From contig CAJCCO010000094.1 of assembly GCA_903960915.1 (NCBI GenBank), positions 1-64,000 on the forward strand: a DNA stretch of 64,000 nt, in the 5' to 3' direction. The translations under genes and the position numbers were made by a program. Shown piece after piece: positions 28,104-37,864 of the stretch. This DNA is from an uncultured beta proteobacterium. GTDB taxonomy: Bacteria; Pseudomonadota; Gammaproteobacteria; Burkholderiales; Burkholderiaceae_C. How positions within the stretch are numbered: position 1 is the stretch's first letter; each line of letters begins with the position of its first letter. The notes beneath the pieces were generated by a model. It had not been told where the DNA came from. It searched no databases and worked only from the letters and a program-made list of their open reading frames with translations.

Positions 28104-29633
28104 TCACGCTGCATGGTCTACCAAGGCGTCTAAAACACCGGGCGTGAAGTGCTCCGCGATGAAGGCTGCCAGGCCGTCGAAAACGGTGTCGAGCGTTGCT
28201 ACGGGTTGCTCTAGCTGGTGGCCAAAGAGGGCTTGTAAAACGCCGGGGTCTTCAAACAGGCCGTGCAGGTACAGGCCCAGCACGTTGCCCCTTGCGTTTT
28301 GCCAGGCCAGCCCACCGTGTAGCACGGCGTGGGCTACATCGCCGCTTTGTGCCATGGCGGGGTGCTGAGTGGTTTGGCCGTGGTGAATTTCATAGCCAGA
28401 CACCGGCACGCCAGCCAGGGCCGCCCAGGGCGAGGTCAACGTGCCCTGCTTATGGGGTTCAAATTGTGTGTGAAATTGCGCGAGGAATTGCGTCTGTATG
28501 TGGCGCACAGTTTTATCAGGCTCAAACAGCGTGACCAGGGGCAGCAAACCCAGGCCAGGCGCATTGCCGTCAATGCCATGCGGGTCAATCAAGGCCTCGC
28601 CCAGCATTTGCAGTCCGCCGCAGATGCCCAGCACGGCGCCACCTTGCGCGGCATGGCTGGCAATGGCCGCGTCCAGCCCCTGGCTACGCAGCCAGGCCAG
28701 GTCGCCACTGGTGTGTTTGGAGCCCGGCAGGATGATCCAGTCGCTGGGTTTGAGCGCCGCCAATTCGACCGGACTGCGCACCCACTGCAAGCGGGTACCG
28801 GGGATATTTTTCAGCGGCTGAAATTCATCGAGGTTGCTCATGCGCGGGTAAGCCACCACCGCCACGGTGCGCTTGACCGCACCGGGTGCCGTGCTGCGGT
28901 CGTCAAAAACACCGTCTTCTTCTGGCAGGCCATGTTGCCACCACATGGGCAGAGTGGCCACGGTGGGCACGCCGGTGAGGTCTTGCAGCATGCGCGGTGC
29001 CGGCGCCAACAGGCTGGCGTCACCGCGGAACTTGTTGAGTACAAAGCCTTTGATCAAGGCGCGTTCTTCCACCGGCAGCAGTGCCCAGGTGCCGTAGAGG
29101 TGGGCAAACGCGCCGCCGCGGTCAATGTCGGTCACCAGCAGGCAGGCGGCGCGGGCGTGCAGTGCCACGCGCATGTTGACGATGTCGCTGCTGGCCAGGT
29201 TGATCTCGGCGGGTGAACCCGCGCCTTCAATCACCACCACGTCGTTCTCGGCCATCAAGGCATCAAGCGCGCGGGCAATGTGCGGCCAGACGTGTTCGCT
29301 GCGCTCGCGCCAGCCCATTTGCGTCAAGGCCGGGTTGACTTGTCCCATCAGGATGACCTGGCTGTGCGTGTCGCGCTCGGGCTTGAGCAGCAGCGGGTTC
29401 ATGCGCACTTCGGGCACCGCGCGTGCGGCCAGTGCCTGAAAGTACTGGGCGCTGCCAATCTCGCCCTGCCCGTTGGCGCTGGCTACCACGCGCGCGTTGT
29501 TGCTCATGTTCTGCGCTTTGAACGGCGACACTTTGAGGCCTTGGTTGGCGTAGTAGCGGCACAAGGCCGTGGTGACCCAACTTTTACCGGCTCCGCTGGT
29601 GGTGCCCAGCACCATGACGCATTGGGCGGTCAT
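28104..29633 (-). CDS. cobQ: Cobyric acid synthase
   Basis: 509 aa; [61 protein letters not shown]. Confidence 0.96.
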   Translation of the reverse strand: MTAQCVMVLGTTSGAGKSWVTTALCRYYANQGLKVSPFKAQNMSNNARVVASANGQGEIGSAQYFQALAARAVPEVRMNPLLLKPERDTHSQVILMGQVNPALTQMGWRERSEHVWPHIARALDALMAENDVVVIEGAGSPAEINLASSDIVNMRVALHARAACLLVTDIDRGGAFAHLYGTWALLPVEERALIKGFVLNKFRGDASLLAPAPRMLQDLTGVPTVATLPMWWQHGLPEEDGVFDDRSTAPGAVKRTVAVVAYPRMSNLDEFQPLKNIPGTRLQWVRSPVELAALKPSDWIILPGSKHTSGDLAWLRSQGLDAAIASHAAQGGAVLGICGGLQMLGEALIDPHGIDGNAPGLGLLPLVTLFEPDKTVRHIQTQFLAQFHTQFEPHKQGTLTSPWAALAGVPVSGYEIHHGQTTQHPAMAQSGDVAHAVLHGGLAWQNARGNVLGLYLHGLFEDPGVLQALFGHQLEQPVATLDTVFDGLAAFIAEHFTPGVLDALVDHAA

Positions 29634-29667
29634 GGCAGGCCTACTGGACTAAGTTTGCGGTTGCGGT

Positions 29668-30702
29668 TCATGGCGTATCACTTTGAATGGGGCGAGCCAA
29701 CACGTCTCGCAAGGCATCCTGAGCTTCTGGAGGCAACACGCCCAACCTAAAAAACCCGGGCAAGCCCAGGGAGCTGGCATCACGCAATTTGATGCCGGCT
29801 TGTCGCAATCGCAGGGGGTCGATGGGCAGTTGCGGGCGAGCGCATAGGAAGTTGCTCTGGCTTGGCAGTACCGTCCAGTTAAGGGACAAGAGTATGGCTG
29901 TGAGGCGGTCTTTCCAGACTTGCAAAGTTTGACGGCTTTGTGCCAGCCAGGCCTGGGTTGGGGCTTGCACCCAGCACTGCAACAGGGCAAGTCCGTGTGC
30001 ACCAATCGGCCAGGAGGGATTGAGGCTTTCAAGGGTCTGAATCTGGGACTGGACTTCATGCACCGGCCCTGTCGGTGCAATGGCATAGGCCGCGCGCACG
30101 CCCGTCATTCCTAGGGCTTTGTTGGGTGTCCAGAGTTGCCAGACTTTGGCCAGGCGGTGTTGGTTTAAAGAGCACTCGCCTTGCAAGCGCAGCGGTTCGT
30201 AAGCCCGGTCCAGAACCACCAGGGATATGGGGGTTTTGGCCAACGGCTCAGCATCGTCCAAGCAGGCCGGCCAGGCGCCATGCGCGGTGCCCAGTGGGCT
30301 GGAGGGCTCGCAGGCCCAGACCAGGTTTGCCTGGTCATGGTCCTGGGTCAGGTTGAGCCCCCAGGCCTGGGCGGCCAGCGCATAGTCGCCATAGGCGCGC
30401 TCGGCTACGTAAACCTGGGCTTGACCTTGGGTGCGAAGGGCTACAGCCGCTGTCATGCGGAAAATGAACTCACTGGCGCTGCCCGCCAACAAAATGCGAT
30501 CGCTGGCGACGCCATGAAAATCGGCCAACTGCTGTCGCAGCCCGTGGTAACTGGGGTCCGGGTAATGGCTGGCATCGGCCTGCTGTACGGCTTGGCTGGC
30601 TGCAAGGTAGGGGCCGCAAGCGTTGCTGTTGGTAGAAAAATCATGCCGGGGCACGCCAAGTGCATCAGGTCCGCCATGGGTACGGCTGTGTGTTGCGTTC
30701 AT
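29668..30702 (-). CDS. cobD: Threonine-phosphate decarboxylase-like PLP enzyme (cobalamin biosynthesis)
   Basis: 344 aa; HGGPDALGVPRHDFSTNSNACGPYLAASQAVQQADASHYPDPSYHGLRQQLADFHGV; cobalamin operon context. Symbol follows Salmonella usage (CobC in Pseudomonas usage). Confidence 0.88.
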   Translation of the reverse strand: MNATHSRTHGGPDALGVPRHDFSTNSNACGPYLAASQAVQQADASHYPDPSYHGLRQQLADFHGVASDRILLAGSASEFIFRMTAAVALRTQGQAQVYVAERAYGDYALAAQAWGLNLTQDHDQANLVWACEPSSPLGTAHGAWPACLDDAEPLAKTPISLVVLDRAYEPLRLQGECSLNQHRLAKVWQLWTPNKALGMTGVRAAYAIAPTGPVHEVQSQIQTLESLNPSWPIGAHGLALLQCWVQAPTQAWLAQSRQTLQVWKDRLTAILLSLNWTVLPSQSNFLCARPQLPIDPLRLRQAGIKLRDASSLGLPGFFRLGVLPPEAQDALRDVLARPIQSDTP

Positions 30703-30704
30703 GG

Positions 30705-31784
30705 TCAGAGCCCTGTGCGCCAGAGCAGCTCAAAGTGCGCAGACAGGCCCAGCACAGCAAGAACGGCCAGACCCAAAAACCACCCAACGGCCCGGGCAGC
30801 CAGCTGAATGGCTTGCTGGGTGTGTGAGGCTTGTGCGGCCTGGCCCTGTGGGTTGAGCGTGTAGACCTGCGGCTTTTGAAGGCTGATGTTGAGTGCCAAG
30901 GCCATGGCTGCCATTGGCCAGCCGCTGTTGGGGGACGGGGTTCGGCCGGCCTCGGCGCGCAAGTTGCGCAAATCACGCAAGCGCCACAGGTGCAGGCCAC
31001 TGGCCACGCCCATCAGCAGCCACGCGGTCAATCGAGCAGGCAGCCAGCTGAGTGCATCGTCAGCCCGGGCGGCCCATTTGCCGGCCCATTGCCAATTGCG
31101 GCCCTGGTAGCTGCCGGGATAACCCCACATGGCATCGGCCGTGTTGGCGAATCGGTACATGGCTGCGCCGGGTAAGCCTAAAAGCAGAAACCAAAAAATT
31201 GGGGCAATCACCGAGTCATTGAGGTTTTCGGAGAGCGACTCGATGACGCTCTCGCGCACCTGAACCTCACTGAGTTGGGTGACATCCCTGCTTACCAACC
31301 ATTTCAAACGTTCACGCCCCCGCGCCAGGGAGCCCTCGGGCTTGGCACTCAAGGCCTGTTCAACGGCCAGGGTTTCATGGCGAAGCATGGCCCAGGCCAT
31401 CATGGGTTTGAGTAACAGGCCCAGTAGCACACCCGCGGCGGCAAGATGCGCCCATGTTCCCTCGCGAGCCAGCGTGATGAGCCCGTGTTGCAAACCCCAG
31501 GCAGTCAGGCCCACCAAGCCCATACCCACCGTCCATGCCAAGGTACCTAGGCCAAAAGCCCGAAGGTCGGCCCGCTGCCCAGACTGGCCCCTTTGTGCAT
31601 AAAGGGCACCTTGTTGGGCCACTTTTTGTAAGTGCCGGCCAGCCCAGGCCAGGTAGTTTCCCATCCACACGACCGGGTGCCAGCTGGAACGCGGCTCTCC
31701 CAGCGCACGGTCTACGGCAAATGCCACCAGCAGCGCCAGCGCAAAGCTCCACGCCAGTGAGGGGATGGTGTTCAGCCAGGTCAT
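30705..31784 (-). CDS. cbiB: Adenosylcobinamide-phosphate synthase
   Basis: 359 aa; DRALGEPRSSWHPVVWMGNYLAW..SRDVTQLSEVQVRESVIESLSENLNDSVIAPIFWFLLLGLPGAAMYR. Confidence 0.95.
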   Translation of the reverse strand: MTWLNTIPSLAWSFALALLVAFAVDRALGEPRSSWHPVVWMGNYLAWAGRHLQKVAQQGALYAQRGQSGQRADLRAFGLGTLAWTVGMGLVGLTAWGLQHGLITLAREGTWAHLAAAGVLLGLLLKPMMAWAMLRHETLAVEQALSAKPEGSLARGRERLKWLVSRDVTQLSEVQVRESVIESLSENLNDSVIAPIFWFLLLGLPGAAMYRFANTADAMWGYPGSYQGRNWQWAGKWAARADDALSWLPARLTAWLLMGVASGLHLWRLRDLRNLRAEAGRTPSPNSGWPMAAMALALNISLQKPQVYTLNPQGQAAQASHTQQAIQLAARAVGWFLGLAVLAVLGLSAHFELLWRTGL

Positions 31785-31800
31785 GGGCCCTGCTCTTTGC

Positions 31801-32370
31801 TTAGTCTTCTATGCCGCGTTGAGCGGGAATACCCGCCTTGAAAGCATGTTTGACCATGGTCATCTCGGTGACTGTGTCTGCCAACTCAATAATTTCAGGG
31901 GGGCAGCGTCGACCGGTGAGCACCACGTGGACATGGCTAGGACGTTTGCGCAAGGTATCGAGTACGTCGTCCAAGGGCATCCAGCCGTAGATCAGCGGGT
32001 AGGTGATTTCATCCAGCGTGACCATGAAATAGTCGCCGCTCATGATGGCTGCCTTGGCTTTTTCCCAGCCATTGCGTGCCAATTGGGCCGAATTTTCGAG
32101 GTCATGGCTTTTCCAGCTAAAGCCGTCACCCAGACCCTCAATCGGCACGCCTAGTTGCTCAAACATGCGGTGTTCGCCAAAGCGGGCGGTGGGCACCTTC
32201 ATGAATTGGAATATTTTGACGGCCTTGGCGCGGCCGTGTGCCCGCAAAGCCAGGCCAAAGGCGGCGGTACTTTTACCCTTGCCGTCGCCGGTGTTGACAA
32301 TCACCAGCCCACGGCGTTCGCCCTCGGCTTTTTCGTAACGCTTTTCGGTCGGTGGTTTTTCAATTTCCAT
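31801..32370 (-). CDS. cobO: Cob(I)yrinic acid a,c-diamide adenosyltransferase
   Basis: [61 protein letters not shown] at 32370, shorter than the track ORF. Confidence 0.95.
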   Translation of the reverse strand: MEIEKPPTEKRYEKAEGERRGLVIVNTGDGKGKSTAAFGLALRAHGRAKAVKIFQFMKVPTARFGEHRMFEQLGVPIEGLGDGFSWKSHDLENSAQLARNGWEKAKAAIMSGDYFMVTLDEITYPLIYGWMPLDDVLDTLRKRPSHVHVVLTGRRCPPEIIELADTVTEMTMVKHAFKAGIPAQRGIED

Positions 32371-32383
32371 AGGAATTCCTTGC

Positions 32384-33166
32384 TTAATGGGTTTTGGGCA
32401 GCGCGACCCAATCGTTTTCAAGCGCCTTGATGATGATGCGGTGGTCAAACACTTGCTCCAGCGCGCGGTGTGTCTCGGGTAAGTGGCAAGCCCCTTGGTG
32501 AATGACACGCCCCAGGGCCATGATGACCATTTGGTCGGCCTGCAAGGCAAAAGATATTTCATGCAAAACGCTGACCACAGTCTTACCTTGCGCCACCAGG
32601 GTGTGCACCACATCCAGCCAGTCGGCCTGGTGGGGCGGGTCCAGGTTGGCCAAGGGCTCATCCATTAACAAGACCTGGGCTTGCACGGCCAGGGCCCGGG
32701 CAATCAGCACGCGCTGACGTTCTCCTCCCGACAGACTGCCCAAGGTTCGGTCACGCCATTGCCAGGCTTGCGTAGCTTTCAATGCCTGCTCTACGGCGGC
32801 ATGGTCGGCAGCACTGGGCGCAGCCAGCCAGCTTTGGTGGGGCAGGCGCCCCAGCATGGTCACGTCGATCACTTTCAGGTCATCGCCGCCAGCCTCACTT
32901 TGACCCAGCCAGGCCAGTTGTTGGGCACGCAAACGGCTGGGCATTCGCGCCATGGGCTGACCCAACAGCGAGACCCTCCCACTGTGCGCAAGCAGGCCTG
33001 CAAGCACCTTGAGCAGGGTCGACTTACCCGCCCCATTTGGGCCGACGATGCTTATCCAGCTGCCTGCGGGCAGGTTCAGGTCAATGCCGTGCAGCACCTC
33101 GGTGTGGCCGAGTTGGGCGCTGACCGCGTGTACCTCAAAGGCCATATGCGGGGTGGCGGTATTCAT
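32384..33166 (-). CDS. ABC transporter ATP-binding protein (cobalamin/iron-siderophore type)
   Basis: 260 aa; [45 protein letters not shown]; between permease and cobO. Confidence 0.92.
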   Translation of the reverse strand: MNTATPHMAFEVHAVSAQLGHTEVLHGIDLNLPAGSWISIVGPNGAGKSTLLKVLAGLLAHSGRVSLLGQPMARMPSRLRAQQLAWLGQSEAGGDDLKVIDVTMLGRLPHQSWLAAPSAADHAAVEQALKATQAWQWRDRTLGSLSGGERQRVLIARALAVQAQVLLMDEPLANLDPPHQADWLDVVHTLVAQGKTVVSVLHEISFALQADQMVIMALGRVIHQGACHLPETHRALEQVFDHRIIIKALENDWVALPKTH

Positions 33167-34185
33167 AACCCACCGCCAGAAGACAAGCGCCGGTTGCTGT
33201 GCATCAGCCAGAGCAGGTAGCCACCGCCCAAGACGGCGGTCAGCACCCCCACCGGCAGTTCCTGGGGCGCAATCAACCAGCGTCCCAGGGTATCGGCCGC
33301 CAGCAGCAGCACGCCCCCCATCATGCTGGAGAGAAGTATCAAACGCCCGTGGGTTGATTTGACGACCGAGCGCACCAGGTGGGGTGCTGCAAGACCCACA
33401 AAAGCAATCAACCCCGTTTGCGCAACGGCCGTGGCGGTGCTCAATGCCAACACCGCCACCAGTGCCACGCGCATTTGCGCCAGGGGCAGTCCCAGACTTA
33501 TCGCAGTGGCCTCACCCAGCGACAAACCGTCCAGCACTTGGCTGAGCATCCAGGCCGCCACCATGCCCACCAGCCAGACCATCAACATCAAGGCGCAAGC
33601 GTTCCAGCCGACAAAGCCAGTGCTGCCCAGCATGAAGGCCTGCATGGCCTGCATCACATCAGGCGCCATCAGCATGGTTAAAGAGGTCATGGCGCCCAGC
33701 ACCACACCGACGATCACGCCCGCCAGCAAAAGGCGAAGGGTGTGCTGAACCCCTTTGGCCAGTACCAGGGTCAGCATGACCGAGCCAACCGCGCCAACGA
33801 ACGCGGCCCCTGTCAGGCCCAGCCGCACGATCCACTCGGTCGCAAATGGCGAGACCCCGAAAAAAACCAGTGCGAGCGCCACACCCAAGGACGCCCCGGA
33901 GGCGCTGCCCAGCAGGTAGGGGTCGGCCAGCGGGTTCCTGAAAAGCCCTTGGGCTACGGCGCCTGCCAGCCCGAGCAGTGCACCAGCAGTCCAGGCCCCC
34001 AGGGTGCGCGGCAGGCGGATATCCCAAACAATTTGCAGCGCGACCGGATCGTGGTTGAAATTGAGCACACTGTCAAAACCCGTGCTGCCCACGCTGGCTC
34101 CGGCCAACAACAAGAGCAAACTGGCCAGCATCAGCCCCGCACCCATCCAGACAGCCGGACTGATGGTTTTTGGGGAGTTATTCAT
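33163..34185 (-). CDS. FecCD/BtuC-family ABC transporter permease
   Basis: DIRLPRTLGAWTAGALLGLAGAVAQGLFRNPLADPYLLGSASGASLG; multi-TM; ATG 34185 overlapping the upstream stop. Confidence 0.93.
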   Translation of the reverse strand: MNNSPKTISPAVWMGAGLMLASLLLLLAGASVGSTGFDSVLNFNHDPVALQIVWDIRLPRTLGAWTAGALLGLAGAVAQGLFRNPLADPYLLGSASGASLGVALALVFFGVSPFATEWIVRLGLTGAAFVGAVGSVMLTLVLAKGVQHTLRLLLAGVIVGVVLGAMTSLTMLMAPDVMQAMQAFMLGSTGFVGWNACALMLMVWLVGMVAAWMLSQVLDGLSLGEATAISLGLPLAQMRVALVAVLALSTATAVAQTGLIAFVGLAAPHLVRSVVKSTHGRLILLSSMMGGVLLLAADTLGRWLIAPQELPVGVLTAVLGGGYLLWLMHSNRRLSSGGGL

Positions 34186-35048
34186 CGGGCCTTGTCCTGC
34201 AGGCATTGCGCCATGATGCGCGCACCTTCCGCCATGCGCGGACCCGGCCGCACCAGAATGTCAGCCTGCTCAACACTGAACTGGCAGACTCTTTTTTCTT
34301 TGATCGCCCGAATATTGGCCCAACCGGGGCGGTCTTGCATGCCGGTATGGTTGCGGTCCCCAATCATGATGATGTCTGGGTTGGCGCGCACCACGAACTC
34401 TGGGTTCAGCTTGGGGAACGGGCCCATGCTGGCCGGCAAAATATTTTGGGCACCCAGCCGCTTCAAGGTTTCGCCAATAAAGGAGTTCTCGCCGGCTCCA
34501 TAGGGTGCACGGTTGACTTCAAAATACACGCGGCTGTTTTTGACCTTGGCCGGCAAGGACTGCGCGGCAGCAGAAACGCCGGCGTCTATTGCGCGCCAGA
34601 CACGCTGGGCGTCGGGCACGTCAAGCACCTGCCCTACTTTGTCGAGCAGCCTTTTGACATCGGCATGCGACTTGGGCTCCAAAGCCACCACCTTGAGGCC
34701 CAAGGCGCGCAGGCGCTCACTGGCGCGTGAGGAGGTTGCCATCAGCACCACGTCGGGTTTGAGGGCAACGATAGCCTCAATATTGGGGTCAAGCCCACCG
34801 CCGACTTGGGGCAAAACTTTTAAACTCGCAGGAAAATTGGAGTACCTATCGACCCCAACCAGACGTTGGCACTGGCCGAGTTCACACACCATTTCGGTCA
34901 GCGATGGCAGCAAACTGACAATGCGCTGCGGCGGCTTGTCAAAACTGACAACAACGCCCCGGTCATCTGTGACCTGCAGCGCACAGGCGGCGCCCAGGTG
35001 AAAGAACATGGCAAGCCAAACCAGCGCGTATTTATTGGCTCTGTTCAC
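34182..35048 (-). CDS. Periplasmic cobalamin-binding protein (BtuF-like)
   Basis: GTG 35048: NRANKYALVWLAMFFHLGAACALQVTDDRGVVVSFDKPPQRIVSLLPSLTEMVCELGQCQRLVGVDRYSNFP; signal peptide present. Confidence 0.88.
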   Translation of the reverse strand: MNRANKYALVWLAMFFHLGAACALQVTDDRGVVVSFDKPPQRIVSLLPSLTEMVCELGQCQRLVGVDRYSNFPASLKVLPQVGGGLDPNIEAIVALKPDVVLMATSSRASERLRALGLKVVALEPKSHADVKRLLDKVGQVLDVPDAQRVWRAIDAGVSAAAQSLPAKVKNSRVYFEVNRAPYGAGENSFIGETLKRLGAQNILPASMGPFPKLNPEFVVRANPDIIMIGDRNHTGMQDRPGWANIRAIKEKRVCQFSVEQADILVRPGPRMAEGARIMAQCLQDKAR

Positions 35049-35665
35049 GGCGAACCTTTCACGCGTAAAGGCAGCCCGGCCACCATCAGGGTGACGCGCT
35101 CGCATTGCACAGCCACTTGCTGATTAAGCCGACCCAAGGCATCGACAAAGGCCCTGACTTCGGCCCCCATGGGGATGACGCCTAATCCAATTTCATTGCC
35201 CACCAGAACCACTGGCCCAGGGGCCTGTGCAATGGCCTGCGTCAAGGCAAGAACCGCCGCATCAACCGTGTGAGACGTTGGAGCGGTGGGCGATTCGTTG
35301 TCGTGCATGGGCATCAAGTAGTTGGTCAGCCAGAGGGTCAGGCAATCGACGACGACCAGGGTGTTGGCGTCGCTGTGCGCCAAGATGGCCTGCGCCAATG
35401 CCAGTGGCTCTTCCACCGTGCGCATGCCCGGCACACGCTCTGCGCGGTCGGCCTGGTGACGGGCTATGCGCACACGCATTTCATCATCCCAGGCCTGTGC
35501 GGTTGCCACCATGACGGCTTGGTGGTTAGAGGCCAAATCCAGCCAATCGCGCGCCAGCAGCTCTGCCCGGCGAGACTTACCGCTTTTTTGACCGCCAAGA
35601 ATCAACTCGCTATGAACCCCCGGCTGGGCTGCGCGGCGTTGGGTTGGCGCGTGGTTTTCAGGCAT
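35045..35665 (-). CDS. cobU: Bifunctional adenosylcobinamide kinase / adenosylcobinamide-phosphate guanylyltransferase
   Basis: SELILGGQKSGKSRRAELLARD..VVDCLTLWLTNYL..VLVGNEIGLGVIPMGAEVRAFVDALGRLNQQVA. Confidence 0.95.
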   Translation of the reverse strand: MPENHAPTQRRAAQPGVHSELILGGQKSGKSRRAELLARDWLDLASNHQAVMVATAQAWDDEMRVRIARHQADRAERVPGMRTVEEPLALAQAILAHSDANTLVVVDCLTLWLTNYLMPMHDNESPTAPTSHTVDAAVLALTQAIAQAPGPVVLVGNEIGLGVIPMGAEVRAFVDALGRLNQQVAVQCERVTLMVAGLPLRVKGSP

Positions 35666-36476
35666 GGGTTTGGCTCCAGTTCATCACGATGCGGTGAAGT
35701 TGGGCCAGACCATCGGTCAAGGCTGCAGGGCCCGGTTGCAATATGTCGGGCGACTTGATCTCGAATAGCTGCTGGTGTTTGACCGCATTGATATTTTCCC
35801 AGCCCGGTCGGGCGGCCACTTTTTCGGGGCGGAATTTTTTCCCGCACCATGAGCCGATGATGATATCGGGGTTGCGGCGAATGATTTCACTGCCGTCGGC
35901 AATGATGCGGTTTTTACCCAGCGATTGCACGGCCAACTCGGGGAAGCAGTCGTCGCCTCCTGCCATACCCATTAACTCTGATACCCATTGAATGGCGCTG
36001 ATGTGGGGCACGTCCCACTCTTCAAAGAAGATTTTGGGGCGTCGTGGCAAGCTGGCAGCGGCTTGCTCAATGGCCGCCATTTGTTGCTGCATGGCTTCAA
36101 TTTTTGCCAAGCCCTGCGCGCCCTGCCCCACCATAGCGGCTACTTGGTAGAGCATGGAAAATATGTCGGCAATGCTGCGCTGGTTGAAGATCGTCACTTG
36201 AACGCCCTGGCGAACCAGGGCGGCGGCGATGTCGGCTTGCATGTCAGAAAAACCGAACACGGCATCGGGCTTGAGTTCCAGAATCTTGTCGATCTTGGCG
36301 CTGGTGAATGCACTGACACGGGGTTTTTCTTCCCGCGCACGGCGCGGTCGCACGGTGTAGCCTGAAATGCCGACGATGCGGCTTTCTTCACCCAGAAGGT
36401 AAAGCCATTCGGTGGTTTCTTCGGTCATGCAGACGATGCGCTGCGATCCCAGAGAAAAAGGGTAAATCATGCCCAT
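35658..36476 (-). CDS. Leaderless BtuF-like cobalamin-binding protein (PF01497-like)
   Basis: MGMIYPFSLGSQRIVCMTEETTEWLYLLGEESRIVGISGYTVRPRRAREEKPRVSAFTSAKIDKILELKPDAVFGFSDMQADIAAALVRQGVQVTIFNQRSI; no hydrophobic signal peptide. Start could be 36470 or 36500. Confidence 0.85.
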   Translation of the reverse strand: MGMIYPFSLGSQRIVCMTEETTEWLYLLGEESRIVGISGYTVRPRRAREEKPRVSAFTSAKIDKILELKPDAVFGFSDMQADIAAALVRQGVQVTIFNQRSIADIFSMLYQVAAMVGQGAQGLAKIEAMQQQMAAIEQAAASLPRRPKIFFEEWDVPHISAIQWVSELMGMAGGDDCFPELAVQSLGKNRIIADGSEIIRRNPDIIIGSWCGKKFRPEKVAARPGWENINAVKHQQLFEIKSPDILQPGPAALTDGLAQLHRIVMNWSQTHA

Positions 36477-36477
36477 C

Positions 36478-37839
36478 TCAAAGCTCCCCCGTTGTCGCAA
36501 AAAGAGCCGCCGTAGCCGCTGGGCTGGACGCGAACCAGGCGTGGAAGTAGCTGGCGCGGATTGAGCCCTGCTGGTACAGGGCCTCGCCCTGCTCGGGGCT
36601 AGGCGCTTGATGGGGGCGCGAGGTGCGGCGTTGTGCCGGCAGCTGGGTAGCGCAGGTGGAATAGTGGAAAGTGTGTCCTCGCAAGGTGCCGGCCTTGGCT
36701 TGCAATTGTTGCGGGCCTAAGGCCGCCAGCTTTTTCTGCATGCTGACGGTGCCAGGCAACAAGCCCCATTGCGCATGACGCTCGCCATCGGTGGTCACCA
36801 GCGTGTCGTACAGGGCCATCATGCCCCCGCACTCTGCCCAGACGGGTTTGTTCTGCGCCACATGGTGGGCCAAAGCGTCGCGCATAGCGGTGTTGGCGCT
36901 GAGTTGCGGGGCGTGTAATTCGGGGTAGCCGCCAGGGAGCCAAACAGCATCACAGCTGGGAAGCGCCGCATCAGCCAAGGGCGAGAAAAATACCAGTTCA
37001 GCCCCAAGTTGCTTCAAGCAATCCAGATTGGCCGCATAAATAAAACAAAAAGCTGCATCGCGTGCGACGGCAATGGTCTTGCCATGGAGTGCGGAACCTT
37101 CCGCTACATCCATGGCTTCACTGCCATCACTGGAAACTGGGAGGTCGGAGGGCAGCTCAAAATTGACTTGCCAACGCTGTAAATCGGCCAGTGACATCTG
37201 TCCCAATGGTGTACTTGCCAGCGCATCTGCCGCTGCATCGAGGCGCGCCATGGCGTCAGCCACCTCTGTTGCCATGGTCAGGCCCAAATGGCGCTCCGGC
37301 AAGGTAAAGGCGGTGTTACGCATGACCGCACCCAACCATTGTTCCGGTGAACGGACACTGGTGCGCAGCATCTCTGCATGGCCAGCGCTGGCTACGCGGT
37401 TGGCTAAAACCCCAGCCCAAGGCAAGTCGGGCTGGTAATGCTGCAGCCCAAAAGCCAATGCCCCGAAAGTGCCCGCCATGGACCCGGCATCAATCACGGC
37501 CAGCACCGATATGCCTAAACGACGCGCCAGATCGGCGGCACTGGGCGTGCCGTCAAAAAGGCCCATCACGCCTTCCACCAAAATCAGGTCGGCCTCTTGG
37601 GCGGCTTCTGCCAGGCGCTGGCGAACGTCCGCTTCACCGTTCATCCACAAGTCGACCTGGTAGACCGGAGAACCGCTGGCCAAGGTATGCCAGATGGGGT
37701 CCAGAAAATCGGGGCCACATTTAAACACCCGCACCTTGCGCCCCTGGCGGGTATGCAAACGCGCCAAGGCTGAGACAACAGTGGTCTTGCCCTGGCCTGA
37801 GGCGGGGGCAGCGATCAAGAGAGCGGGGCAAGTGGTCAT
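36478..37839 (-). CDS. cobB: Cobyrinate a,c-diamide synthase
   Basis: MTTCPALLIAAPASGQGKTTVVSALARLHTRQGRKVRVFKCGPDFLDPIWHTLASG..WLPGGYPELHAPQLSAN..AECGGMMALYDTL. Confidence 0.95.
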   Translation of the reverse strand: MTTCPALLIAAPASGQGKTTVVSALARLHTRQGRKVRVFKCGPDFLDPIWHTLASGSPVYQVDLWMNGEADVRQRLAEAAQEADLILVEGVMGLFDGTPSAADLARRLGISVLAVIDAGSMAGTFGALAFGLQHYQPDLPWAGVLANRVASAGHAEMLRTSVRSPEQWLGAVMRNTAFTLPERHLGLTMATEVADAMARLDAAADALASTPLGQMSLADLQRWQVNFELPSDLPVSSDGSEAMDVAEGSALHGKTIAVARDAAFCFIYAANLDCLKQLGAELVFFSPLADAALPSCDAVWLPGGYPELHAPQLSANTAMRDALAHHVAQNKPVWAECGGMMALYDTLVTTDGERHAQWGLLPGTVSMQKKLAALGPQQLQAKAGTLRGHTFHYSTCATQLPAQRRTSRPHQAPSPEQGEALYQQGSIRASYFHAWFASSPAATAALFATTGEL

Positions 37840-37864
37840 GGTGGTTTTCAGGGTTGGGTACGGG

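Noticed and set aside
28329-29216. 295-aa plus-strand ORF
   Set aside because: Antisense to cobQ; no domain-like sequence.
31801-32661. Long cobO reading (286 aa) in the ORF track
   Set aside because: The N-terminal ~97 aa overlap the ABC ATPase gene in another frame; the conserved CobO start is [21 protein letters not shown] at 32370.
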